A stretch of 64,000 nucleotides of DNA from JAFGLZ01 sp964622545 (lineage in GTDB: Bacteria; Planctomycetota; Phycisphaerae; UBA1845; JAFGLZ01): assembly GCA_964622545.1 (NCBI GenBank), contig CAZUQM010000008.1, positions 154,735 through 218,734 on the forward strand, in the 5' to 3' direction. Within the stretch, counting starts at the first letter, position 1. The number at the start of each line of letters is the position of its first letter. The notes beneath the pieces are model-generated. The model saw only the letters and a list, made by a program, of their open reading frames with translations. It did no database searches and was not told the origin of the DNA. The position numbers and the translations under genes are program-made. Below, piece by piece: positions 55,529 to 64,000 of the stretch.

Positions 55529-58150
55529 ATGCGTCAGCCCCGCACAGCAGCGTTGGACCCGGCATCGAAAGGTCCGAGTCTGCTCCTCTTCCTGGCCGCT
55601 ACGATTCTGACCGTGGTCGTCGTGGGGTGGATCGCCGTTCGCTCGGTCCGTGACGTCGACAATTCGGCGCCGGCCATCGGCGTGAATCACGGCTGCCTCG
55701 ACGGCGTCAACGTGCTGCTGGTCAGTATCGATACGATCCGTGCCGACCGCGTCGGCTGCTACGGCTACGCCGAGGCCGAGACGCCCACGCTCGATGCCCT
55801 CGCCACCGGCGGGATCCGCTGCACCCAGGCCGTCGCTCCAGTACCGCTGACCTTGCCTTCGCACGCATCGATGCTGACCGGGCTGGACCCGCCCCGTCAC
55901 GAGGCCCGCGCCAACGCCGTCTTCTCGATGCCCGAGAAGATCGTCTCGTTGGCCGAGATCCTTCAGGGCGTTGGCTACCGGACCGGGGCCGTGCTGAGCG
56001 CCTTCGTCCTCGACCGACGTTTTGGTCTGGCCCAGGGATTCGACCGTTACGTCGACGACCTTTCGGCCGACGGACGTACGCGGGCCTTCGGCTACCGCGA
56101 ACGGATCGCCGAAGACACGAACCGGCATGCGCTGACCTGGCTGGATGAGAAGGCCGAAGGGCCCTTCTTTCTATGGGTTCACTATTTCGATCCACACTTC
56201 CCCTACGTCCCGCCCGAGCCGTTCGCGACTCGCCATCAGGGCCGGCCCTACGACGGCGAGATCGCCTACACCGACGCCCAGCTCGGCGCCCTGCTGGACG
56301 GCCTTCAGGAGCGAGGCCTTCGCAAGAACACCCTGGTTGTCGTGGCCGGCGACCACGGCGAGGCCCTCGGCGAGCACGGCGAGCTGACGCACGGGCTGCT
56401 GCTCTACGAGGCCACGATGCTGGTCCCGCTGATCCTACATGGGCCCGATCCGCTGCCGCGCGGGCTCGTCGTCGACCGGCAGGTCGGTCTCATCGACATC
56501 ATGCCCACCGTGCTCGACCTGCTCGGGATCACGCCGCTGGCCGACCTCGATGGCGTAAGCCTCCTTTCCGCGGCGAGCGCCCGACCGCGCAGCCTCTACA
56601 TCGAGACGCTCTGGCCGAAGCTGATGCACAACTGGTCGCCCCTGGCGGGGCTGCGACGATCCGACGTCAAGTACATCCTCGCCCCCAGCCCTGAGCTCTA
56701 TGACCTGACCGCCGATCCCGGCGAGCAGACCAACCTCATCGACCAGCGGAGCGACCTCGCTGCCGAGCTGTTGGCCCAACTCCGCGACGCTGCCGGCGAG
56801 GACCCCCACTTGCTCGCCACGCTCACCGGCACGATGACCGTCGATTCCGAGGCACGAGAGCGGCTGGCCAGCCTCGGATACGTGATGGCCACCTCGGCCC
56901 CGACGTCACAGGAGGCCTTGCCCGATCCGAAGGACATGATGGGCCGCTGGGCCGAGACGCAGCAGGCCTCCCAGCTCGTCCACGCCAAGCGGTTCACCGA
57001 GGCCATCGCCCTGCTCGAGCCGTTCGTTCACCACCACCCGCGCGACGTCGCAGCCGTCGGCCTGCTCGCCCAGGCCTACCTGGGCCTCGAGCGCTACGCC
57101 GACGCCGAGGCGACCTTCCAGCGCCATGCCGAGCTCTCGATCCGGAAGGCCGAGCCCCTGGCCGGGCTGGGTTTGGCCCGAGTCCACCTGGGCAACCTCG
57201 ACTCGGCCGAGCAGGCGCTGCAGCGTGCCCTGGCCGAAGACCCCGAGCTGCCCGCCGCGCTGTTTGCGCTCGGGCTGCTCGAGAGCCGACGGGGCAACGA
57301 CGACGAGGCCCGCAAGCACTTCGAGCACTGCGTCCGGGCCGGTCGGGGCAGCCAGACCGCCCCGGCGTACCTCAATATCGGCGTGCTCGAGCAGCGGGCC
57401 GGCAACACCGACCGAGCCCGAGAGGCCTTCAGGAAGGCCTTGGAGCTGAACTCGCGCTACGTTGATGCGGCCGTGGCGCTGGCCAAGAGCCTTCGAGCCG
57501 AGGGGCAGGTCGCGCAGGCCGCCGAGGTGCTTGGCGCCGCCCTGCGCAGCGCTACCCGGCAACCTGCCGCGACCACCTTGCTCGCCGGTGTGCTCAACGC
57601 CACCGGTCGCCACGACGAGGCGATTCGATTATGCCGCGAGGTGCTTGCCGCGCATCCCGACCACGCCGGCGCACACGAGGAGCTGGCCTCGGCCATGGCG
57701 GCGACGGGACGGACGAAGGAGGCCGTCACCACGCTCGAGAAGGCCTTGAAGCTGGATCCCTCCCTGCACACCGCAAGGTTGCGGTTGGGCGTCTTGCTTG
57801 GCCGACAAGGCCAGCTCACGGCCGCGAAGGGCCATCTCGCGCAGGTCGCCGCGGCCCTGCCGGAATCGGCCACCGTGCTCTACAACTACGGCGTCGTCCT
57901 GGCCAGGCTTCGCGAGCTGGCCCAGGCGCGGGACGCCTTCGAGGCCGCCTGCCGCCTGGACCCGGACAACGCGGCCTACCAGACCACCTTCGGGCAAGTG
58001 CTGCTCGAACTCGGACAGCGTGGGCGCGCCAAGCGCCGGTTCCAGAAGGCCCTCGAGCTGGACCCCAGCTTCGAACCGGCCCAGGAGAACCTTCGCAGGC
58101 TCTCCACCCAGCCGGCCCCGGCCACGACGCAGGCGCCCGGGCGCCCATAA
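55529..58150 (+). CDS. Membrane-anchored sulfatase-like hydrolase with C-terminal TPR array
   Basis: 873 residues. A single N-terminal membrane helix (about 18-38) anchors an extracytoplasmic alkaline-phosphatase-fold domain: VSIDTIRADRVGCYGY, VHYFDPHFPY and GDHGEALGEHGE hold the metal ligands. At the nucleophile position the protein reads P-L-T108-L-P-S-H, with Thr in place of the Cys/Ser that is turned into formylglycine in sulfatases. Phosphoethanolamine or phosphoglycerol transferases use Thr at this place, so transfer of a phospho-group is as likely as sulfate release. From residue about 440 there are roughly ten TPR units (AYLGLERYADAEATFQRHAEL, YNYGVVLARLRELAQA). These provide a protein-docking surface. 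Operon with 54407. Confidence 0.85.
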   Translation: MRQPRTAALDPASKGPSLLLFLAATILTVVVVGWIAVRSVRDVDNSAPAIGVNHGCLDGVNVLLVSIDTIRADRVGCYGYAEAETPTLDALATGGIRCTQAVAPVPLTLPSHASMLTGLDPPRHEARANAVFSMPEKIVSLAEILQGVGYRTGAVLSAFVLDRRFGLAQGFDRYVDDLSADGRTRAFGYRERIAEDTNRHALTWLDEKAEGPFFLWVHYFDPHFPYVPPEPFATRHQGRPYDGEIAYTDAQLGALLDGLQERGLRKNTLVVVAGDHGEALGEHGELTHGLLLYEATMLVPLILHGPDPLPRGLVVDRQVGLIDIMPTVLDLLGITPLADLDGVSLLSAASARPRSLYIETLWPKLMHNWSPLAGLRRSDVKYILAPSPELYDLTADPGEQTNLIDQRSDLAAELLAQLRDAAGEDPHLLATLTGTMTVDSEARERLASLGYVMATSAPTSQEALPDPKDMMGRWAETQQASQLVHAKRFTEAIALLEPFVHHHPRDVAAVGLLAQAYLGLERYADAEATFQRHAELSIRKAEPLAGLGLARVHLGNLDSAEQALQRALAEDPELPAALFALGLLESRRGNDDEARKHFEHCVRAGRGSQTAPAYLNIGVLEQRAGNTDRAREAFRKALELNSRYVDAAVALAKSLRAEGQVAQAAEVLGAALRSATRQPAATTLLAGVLNATGRHDEAIRLCREVLAAHPDHAGAHEELASAMAATGRTKEAVTTLEKALKLDPSLHTARLRLGVLLGRQGQLTAAKGHLAQVAAALPESATVLYNYGVVLARLRELAQARDAFEAACRLDPDNAAYQTTFGQVLLELGQRGRAKRRFQKALELDPSFEPAQENLRRLSTQPAPATTQAPGRP

Positions 58151-58191
58151 CGCCGGGGCCGCACCCGTTCGGGGCGGCGTGAGCGCGCGAT

Positions 58192-58220
58192 TTGCTACGG
58201 CCCGTCTGCTCAGCTATAAG
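58192..58220 (+). promoter_or_regulatory. Sigma-70-like promoter of the glycosyltransferase gene
   Basis: TTGCTA (58192-58197), 17-bp spacer, TATAAG (58215-58220). Transcription would start near 58227, about 57 bases before ATG 58284. Confidence 0.42.
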
Positions 58221-58283
58221 TCAGGTGTGAACGATCGGCCGGGATGCCTGCGGGGCAACCGACGGCCGGGATACCTACGATCC

Positions 58284-59411
58284 ATGCCGACCCCCGACAG
58301 CAACACCCCGCACGACCTGGCCATCATCGGGCCCCTACCCCCGCCGTATGGTGGCGTCAGCATTCACATCAAGCGCCTCCTACCGCACCTCGACGCGGCC
58401 GGTATCGACTACGTCGCCTACAACATCAGCCCGGAGCCGTCGGACGGACCACGGAGCATCCATGTCGCGCGGCAGGGCTGGCGGTGGTTCCTCAAGTACC
58501 TCCTCACCGGGCGCGAGCCGGTGGTCTACGTCCACACCAGCCGCTGGGACGTCTGGGCGGCCATGTGGTGGCTCGCTCGCGTCCGCGGCAAGCGGGTGAT
58601 CATTGCGGTCCATACCGATTCGCTACGCCGGCTCTGGCCGCAACGATCTCGCTGGCAGCGCCGCAACGTCACGGCCGCCTTTCGGGCTGCCCGGGCGCTG
58701 GTGACGGTTAACTCCCATGTCCGTGATTTCCTCGACGAGCTGGCCGGCCTGGGCGAGCGGTGCAGCGTGATACCCGCCTTCGTCGAGCCCGTCTGCCATC
58801 CGGAGGACGAGGCGGGTATCGACCCCGCCGTTCGGACCTTCTGTGCCGCCCACGATCCGGTCATCCTGGCCAACGGAGCGCCGATCGTCTACGACGACGG
58901 CCGCGACCTCTACGGCATCGATATGACGCTCGACCTGGTCGACGAGCTCCGTCAGACGTGGCCCAATCTCGGCGTGGTGTGGTACATGCTGCGGTTCACA
59001 GGATGGAGCTCCGCCTACGAGGCGCAGGTTCGGCGCGCGGTGCGCGATCGCGGGCTCACGGACCACTGGCTTTTCGCCGAGCCGTCGGGCGAGATGTACC
59101 CCGTGTTCAATCTGGTCGACCTCTTCGTGCGACCGACGTGCAGCGACGGCGACGCCGTGAGCATCCGCGAGGCCCTGCATTTCCGCGTTCCCACGGTGGC
59201 CAGCGACGCAGCACCACGCCCCGAGGGTACGCTCGTCTTCGGCTCCCGCGACCAGCAGGCCTACACCAATCTTGTTCGACAGACACTGAGCGACCTGCCC
59301 GCCGCCCAAGCGAGGATCGCCTCGCTGCCCCCGCTCAGCGCGCTCACCGATGAGATCCGCCTGCTGAAGACCGTGCTCTCGGAAGTGAAGCCAGGCGCGT
59401 CCAGGTCATAG
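58284..59411 (+). CDS. GT4-family glycosyltransferase
   Basis: 375 residues, cytoplasmic. The frame is open further upstream, but that part runs through the end of the TPR gene in another frame; ATG 58284 starts just before the GT4 opening IIGPLPPPYGGVSIHIKRLL. A GT-B fold is indicated: N-terminal Rossmann domain with RVIIAVHTDS, and a C-terminal nucleotide-sugar domain with FVRPTCSDGDAVSIREAL, in which the Glu of the donor-binding E-x7-E-like motif lies. It should add a hexose or uronate to a lipid-linked glycan or exopolysaccharide. The ribosome-binding site is poor. Confidence 0.85.
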   Translation: MPTPDSNTPHDLAIIGPLPPPYGGVSIHIKRLLPHLDAAGIDYVAYNISPEPSDGPRSIHVARQGWRWFLKYLLTGREPVVYVHTSRWDVWAAMWWLARVRGKRVIIAVHTDSLRRLWPQRSRWQRRNVTAAFRAARALVTVNSHVRDFLDELAGLGERCSVIPAFVEPVCHPEDEAGIDPAVRTFCAAHDPVILANGAPIVYDDGRDLYGIDMTLDLVDELRQTWPNLGVVWYMLRFTGWSSAYEAQVRRAVRDRGLTDHWLFAEPSGEMYPVFNLVDLFVRPTCSDGDAVSIREALHFRVPTVASDAAPRPEGTLVFGSRDQQAYTNLVRQTLSDLPAAQARIASLPPLSALTDEIRLLKTVLSEVKPGASRS

Positions 59412-59481
59412 GCCCCTGGCCCGACGTGGGCTACAATGTCGGGCTCGATAGGAGCCTCGTAGCCCAGCGCAGGTAGACTCC

Positions 59482-60720
59482 ATGAAGGCCATCCAGCTCG
59501 ATCTGCATCCGATACGCTGGCCTCTGTGCAAGGTCATCGGCATGGTCCGCCCCGCCGTCTTCTGGGGTCCCTTGTCGGGTCTGCGCCTGCGAGACATCGA
59601 CATGCCCCCGCTTCCCGGTGAGGATTGGGTCCGCATTCGTCCCCTCCTGGGCGGCATCTGCGGTACCGACTTGACGGCCATCTTCCAGCGGAATCACCCG
59701 GCCTCCATCGTGCGCTGCTTCACGCGATTCCCGCTCTTGCTCGGACATGAGGGCGTCGGCGTGATCGAGTCCGTCGGAGACGACGTGGCCGACTGGCAAC
59801 CGGGGCAGCGCGTCGTCGTCGAACCCATGCTCTCGTGCGTGCCCCGTGGCATCGACCCGCCCTGCCCGCCCTGCCGAGAGGGGCACTTCAGCCTGTGCGA
59901 GAACCTGACCGAGGGCGACCTCCCGCCGGCCATGATGATTGGTCTGAATCCCTTCACGGGCGGCACGTGGGGCGAGTCGTTCGTGGCGCACCGCTCGCAA
60001 CTCCTATCCGTGCCCGATTCCGCCGACGACGAAACGGCCACGCTGGTCGATCCGATCGCCTGCTCGGTCCACGCCGTCTTGCGACACACCCCACCGCCCG
60101 GGGCGAACGTCATCATCCTCGGCGCCGGCATCATCGGCCTGGGACTGGCCGCGTCCCTGCGGGCCCTGGCCCCCGAGGTTCGCGTCACCGCGCTGGTCCG
60201 GCACGATCACCAACAGGCGTTGATGGAGCGGTTCGGGGCGTCCGAGGTGATTCGCGTGCCGCGGAAGGCCCCCAAGGCCGAGCGCTACGACGAGGTGGCA
60301 GCGCGGACCGGGGGGCGCCGCTACCACGCCATGTTCGGCAACCAGGCCCTCGTGGGCGGCTACGATGTGAGCTACGACTGTATCGGGACGGGAGACAGCT
60401 TGACCGACGCCCTGAAGTTCGTGCATGCCCGGGGCACGGTCGTCCAGTGCGCCACCAGCACGATCACCGTCGTGGACACGACGCCGCTGTGGATGGCCGA
60501 GCTGAACGTCGTCGGATGCTACGGGCGGGCGATCGAGACCTTCGAGGGCCGGCCGATGCACACCTACGACGTCGTCTTCGAGTTGCTGCGTCGCGGCCAG
60601 CTCGACCTGACGGGTCTGCTCACGCACACGTTCCGCATCGGCGACTACCGCCAGGCGCTGCGGATGCTCACGGAGCGCGGCTCATCGGCCGTCGTGAAGA
60701 CGGCATTCGATCACCGGTAA
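59482..60720 (+). CDS. Zinc-dependent medium-chain alcohol/sugar dehydrogenase (MDR)
   Basis: 412 residues, cytoplasmic. The catalytic zinc ligands are in GGICGTD (Cys) and LLGHEGVG (His-Glu). The structural zinc lobe has four Cys in SCVPRGIDPPCPPCREGHF and SLCEN, with a longer first interval than usual. The Rossmann motif ILGAGIIGLG binds NAD(P). Threonine dehydrogenase, sorbitol dehydrogenase and UDP-sugar enzymes share this layout. It follows the glycosyltransferase by 70 bp and could make its sugar donor or modify an aglycone; substrate unknown. Confidence 0.9.
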   Translation: MKAIQLDLHPIRWPLCKVIGMVRPAVFWGPLSGLRLRDIDMPPLPGEDWVRIRPLLGGICGTDLTAIFQRNHPASIVRCFTRFPLLLGHEGVGVIESVGDDVADWQPGQRVVVEPMLSCVPRGIDPPCPPCREGHFSLCENLTEGDLPPAMMIGLNPFTGGTWGESFVAHRSQLLSVPDSADDETATLVDPIACSVHAVLRHTPPPGANVIILGAGIIGLGLAASLRALAPEVRVTALVRHDHQQALMERFGASEVIRVPRKAPKAERYDEVAARTGGRRYHAMFGNQALVGGYDVSYDCIGTGDSLTDALKFVHARGTVVQCATSTITVVDTTPLWMAELNVVGCYGRAIETFEGRPMHTYDVVFELLRRGQLDLTGLLTHTFRIGDYRQALRMLTERGSSAVVKTAFDHR

Positions 60721-60761
60721 GCGCCGGGGCTCGTCTCCTGCGGTCTTCAGCCGAAACCGGA

Positions 60762-62357
60762 CTACCGCAGCAGGTCGAACAGCTCGCTGGCGCCCTCGGT
60801 CGAGCTGACGAGCCACATCACACCGACCAACAAGACCGCCAGCCCCAGGTAGCCCACGGTGACGATCGCGGTTTGCCAGCCGGTCATCGGCCTAAGGCGG
60901 GCCTCGGTCACCAGCATCTCGAAGCCCTCGCGAGCCTGCTCGCGGCGTCGGCCCTCCAGCGGCGCGGTCATCACGCCCGAGAGGGTGGCGAAGTGTTCGT
61001 TCACCTCGTAGTCCATGGGGCGCTCCTGGCCGAAGCGGTCCATCAGCGCCTTCTGTGTGGCGGCCTGCAACTGCCGAGCGAACTCGAGTGAGCCGACCAG
61101 CACCATGATCCATAGCAGGCTCAGGCCCGAGACGTAGGCCAAGAAGCCCCCGATCAGCAGTGAGCCGAGCACCGCGTAGCGCCCGGCGGCTCGATGCAGG
61201 CTATGGCTGATCTCGCCCAGCAGGCGCCCACCGTCCAGCGGCATGATCGGCAGCAGGTTGAAGAGGTTGATCAGTGCCCCCCACGCGGCCAGGCCGGCCA
61301 GGGCGGGATACGCTCCCCCTGTCGCGTAATAGGCCCCGAGGAAGATTAGCGTCAGCACCGTCCCGTAGATCGGGCCGTTGATCTGGATGAAGGCGTTGGC
61401 CCACCGTGTCTTGGCCAGGCCCTTGCTCACCGCCGCGCCCCCGAGGAAGGGGATGAAGTAGATGCCCTTGACCGGGACCCCGCTTCGCCACATCGCATAC
61501 ACGTGCCCGCATTCGTGCACGCCGATCAGCAGCAGGATCATCGCCCCGAATACGAGCGAGTCGAACCACCACGCAAACGCCCCGAGCGACAGTACGGCCG
61601 GCCACAGCTTCACCGTCTTCAACCCCACGCCGAGTAGCGCCCCGACGTTCCCGCCGAGCTTGGCGACCAAGGCCAGCATCGGCCAGCTCTTGCCCAGGGC
61701 CTGCATGCGTTGCGACCAACCCGGCCGGGCGGCTCTATCGCGTCCGTCTTCGACAGGGATCACCATTGGCGCCGGCGGGACGATCCATTTCCTGGGGTAG
61801 AGCTGCTCGGCGCCCACCCGCTCGGCGATCATCGCCAGCAGGAGGGCAGCTTGGGGGATGTCTTGGACGACCCCTTCGGCCAGACGGATCCAGCGCCGGC
61901 CCACGGCCTCCAGGTTCGCGAATCGTATGACGTCACCGTCGGTACCAACGACCTCGACATAGCGGAGCGAGAGGGGCTTGCCATCGCTCGCGGCGGACAC
62001 GCCCCGGACCCTCAACTCGCAGATCGCCTCCCAGGCGATGGACACACCCGTCGTCAGGTCGAATAGGCCTAGGTCGTCTAGCCTCAAGCCGCTACGCCCG
62101 TGCACCGCCACTAGCCAGACGGCAAGAGGCAGACCGACCAGGATGGCCGCGGTCAGGAACCTATGGGCCACCCAGAGGTCGGGCAGCAGACCCGTACCCA
62201 AGGCCGTGATGGCCACCCATGTCAGGACGAACAGCATGAATGCCCGCAGCGTTACCGGCCCGATCCGAGGCCGAAGGTACACCGGGCCGGTCGGTTCCGA
62301 GGCTCTCGGGGCGACGGGGCTCACTTCGGGAGTCGTATTGCCTGGAAATGGCGTCAC
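60762..62357 (-). CDS. Site-2-protease-family (M50) membrane metalloprotease
   Basis: 531 residues from a GTG at 62357. Two N-terminal membrane helices and a PH-like domain (about 60-170) precede the protease core. Zinc ligands are His281-Glu282-x-x-His285 (VHECGH) and the Asp of the later NLLPIMPLDGG stretch (about residue 370). These proteins cut membrane-spanning anti-sigma factors or regulators. The extra PH-like part is not in E. coli RseP and there is no PDZ domain between the motifs, as in the SpoIVFB/Synechocystis-type group. The gene is divergent from recA; the 207-bp gap holds the promoter for recA. Confidence 0.88.
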   Translation of the reverse strand: MTPFPGNTTPEVSPVAPRASEPTGPVYLRPRIGPVTLRAFMLFVLTWVAITALGTGLLPDLWVAHRFLTAAILVGLPLAVWLVAVHGRSGLRLDDLGLFDLTTGVSIAWEAICELRVRGVSAASDGKPLSLRYVEVVGTDGDVIRFANLEAVGRRWIRLAEGVVQDIPQAALLLAMIAERVGAEQLYPRKWIVPPAPMVIPVEDGRDRAARPGWSQRMQALGKSWPMLALVAKLGGNVGALLGVGLKTVKLWPAVLSLGAFAWWFDSLVFGAMILLLIGVHECGHVYAMWRSGVPVKGIYFIPFLGGAAVSKGLAKTRWANAFIQINGPIYGTVLTLIFLGAYYATGGAYPALAGLAAWGALINLFNLLPIMPLDGGRLLGEISHSLHRAAGRYAVLGSLLIGGFLAYVSGLSLLWIMVLVGSLEFARQLQAATQKALMDRFGQERPMDYEVNEHFATLSGVMTAPLEGRRREQAREGFEMLVTEARLRPMTGWQTAIVTVGYLGLAVLLVGVMWLVSSTEGASELFDLLR

Positions 62358-62489
62358 GATCAGACCTTACGCAGCGCCCGCTGGGGGCCGGGCGCCTCCA
62401 TCCTAACAGAACACTCCCCGAGCCGACACCCGTGATACGTTTGGCGGCGGCGGCCGGCACATTATCCGCAGAAAATCGGAGAAAACCGC

Positions 62490-62518
62490 TTGGCAAGTCC
62501 GTGCTTCGGCGTTATGAT
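62490..62518 (+). promoter_or_regulatory. Sigma-70-like promoter of recA
   Basis: TTGGCA (62490-62495), 17-bp spacer, TATGAT (62513-62518), five of six matches in each box. The leader is about 40 bases. No E. coli- or Bacillus-type LexA box is recognisable around it. Confidence 0.6.
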
Positions 62519-62564
62519 CACGCCCAAACATAAGCCGAACTTCAACCGCCACGGAGAGAAAGCC

Positions 62565-63680
<1,116 letters not shown>

Positions 63681-64000
63681 GTTGTGGCGGCTCGATGCGG
63701 GTGCATGACACCTGAGGCGGGAGGTCGACGTCGAACCGCTGTTCCATAGCGACGCGACGCCGCCTTGGCAGGGTAGCAGCCGTCTCCGACGGCGATACTT
63801 GCCTTTCCGAGCAACGTGCCGACCGAGAACGCCCAGGCCCGCAGGGCCGGCGGTGTGTAGCCAGGGGTGACGTCTGCCGGTACGCAGACCGAACCCCTGG
63901 TCATCGCCCGCCAACCCACCAACAGCCCCGTAAGGGGCGACGGAAGATCTCTCAGGGCCTGTCTCGCCCCTTCAGGTCAGACCTAACCCAACGACGTGAA
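63681..64000. other. Gene-free stretch downstream of recA
   Basis: 320 bp to the window edge. Its second half holds the hairpin repeats annotated below; the first 150 bp show no gene, no clear terminator with T-run and no promoter. Confidence 0.55.
63836..63938. repeat. Complex hairpin-forming intergenic repeat
   Basis: Three stem-loops in a row: GGCCC-GCA-GGGCC (63836-63848); a large one in which CCAGGGGT (63861-63868) pairs with ACCCCTGG (63893-63900) and an inner stem GTCTGC (63872-63877) pairs with GCAGAC (63884-63889); and GCCCC-GTAA-GGGGC (63925-63938). The GCCCCGTAAGGGGCGACGGA unit resembles a widespread planctomycete intergenic repeat as I remember it. It may also terminate recA transcription. 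Confidence 0.7.

Noticed and set aside
57798..58283. N-terminal extension of the glycosyltransferase
   Set aside because: It overlaps the TPR gene in another frame; the GT4 fold begins directly after ATG 58284 and a promoter lies between.
60738..60770. Terminator between the MDR gene and the M50 gene
   Set aside because: CTGCGGT and ACCGCAG form only a 7-bp stem with a 19-base loop, no T-run on either strand, and the stem reaches into the M50 coding end.

Overview
The window is GC-rich, gene-dense DNA from what looks like a member of the Planctomycetota, most likely a Phycisphaerae-like or related polysaccharide-degrading lineage. The evidence is the mix of families: hydrazine-synthase-alpha-like cytochromes outside any anammox context, several Tat-exported Gfo/Idh/MocA oxidoreductases, WD40/PD40/Kelch/FG-GAP propellers, DUF5107 protein, sulfatase-TPR fusions and families of hairpin-forming intergenic repeats. 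RecA is the only classical housekeeping marker. No rRNA, tRNA, transposase, integrase or CRISPR array was recognised.

Layout. 1-15197 (all minus): an alpha-L-rhamnosidase (cut by the window edge) follows a tightly packed operon for a PD40 propeller, a lipoprotein, an MBOAT acyltransferase, an AlgJ/AlgX-like acetyltransferase and a Kelch propeller; then a GH127 beta-L-arabinofuranosidase-like enzyme, a triple LamG-like protein and a Gfo/Idh/MocA protein, separated by repeats. 15527-24122 (plus): two tandem HzsA-like di-haem proteins and a beta-propeller fused to a di-haem cytochrome-c-peroxidase-like domain. This has the same kinds of parts as hydrazine synthase (alpha, beta, gamma) and is the most interesting system here. 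24182-29124 (minus): coupled operon DUF5107-TPR / beta-helix / WD40. 29410-36452: enolase-superfamily dehydratase, thiamine-binding protein, NagA-like deacetylase, AGE epimerase and two Gfo/Idh/MocA paralogues. 36790-45443: a metallophosphoesterase-esterase fusion with a large exported protein of unknown function, an FG-GAP protein and a Tat-exported glycoside-hydrolase-like protein. 45554-48313: TldD/TldE protease pair. 48491-52422: beta-helix lipoprotein and a second NagA. 52688-60720: an envelope/glycan cluster (exported Lys-rich protein, polytopic membrane protein, sulfatase-TPR, glycosyltransferase, MDR dehydrogenase). 60762-63680: M50 protease divergent from recA. 63681-64000: hairpin repeats.

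Taken together, most genes encode exported proteins suited to recognising, deacetylating or acetylating, cleaving and oxidising complex plant or algal glycans (rhamnose, arabinose, amino sugars). Several promoter-like sites share a TTGnCn-N17-TAnnnT pattern. The di-haem module sits inside this glycan region, so a role in redox chemistry on carbohydrate or small nitrogen compounds is open; real hydrazine synthesis is not supported by the sequence alone.
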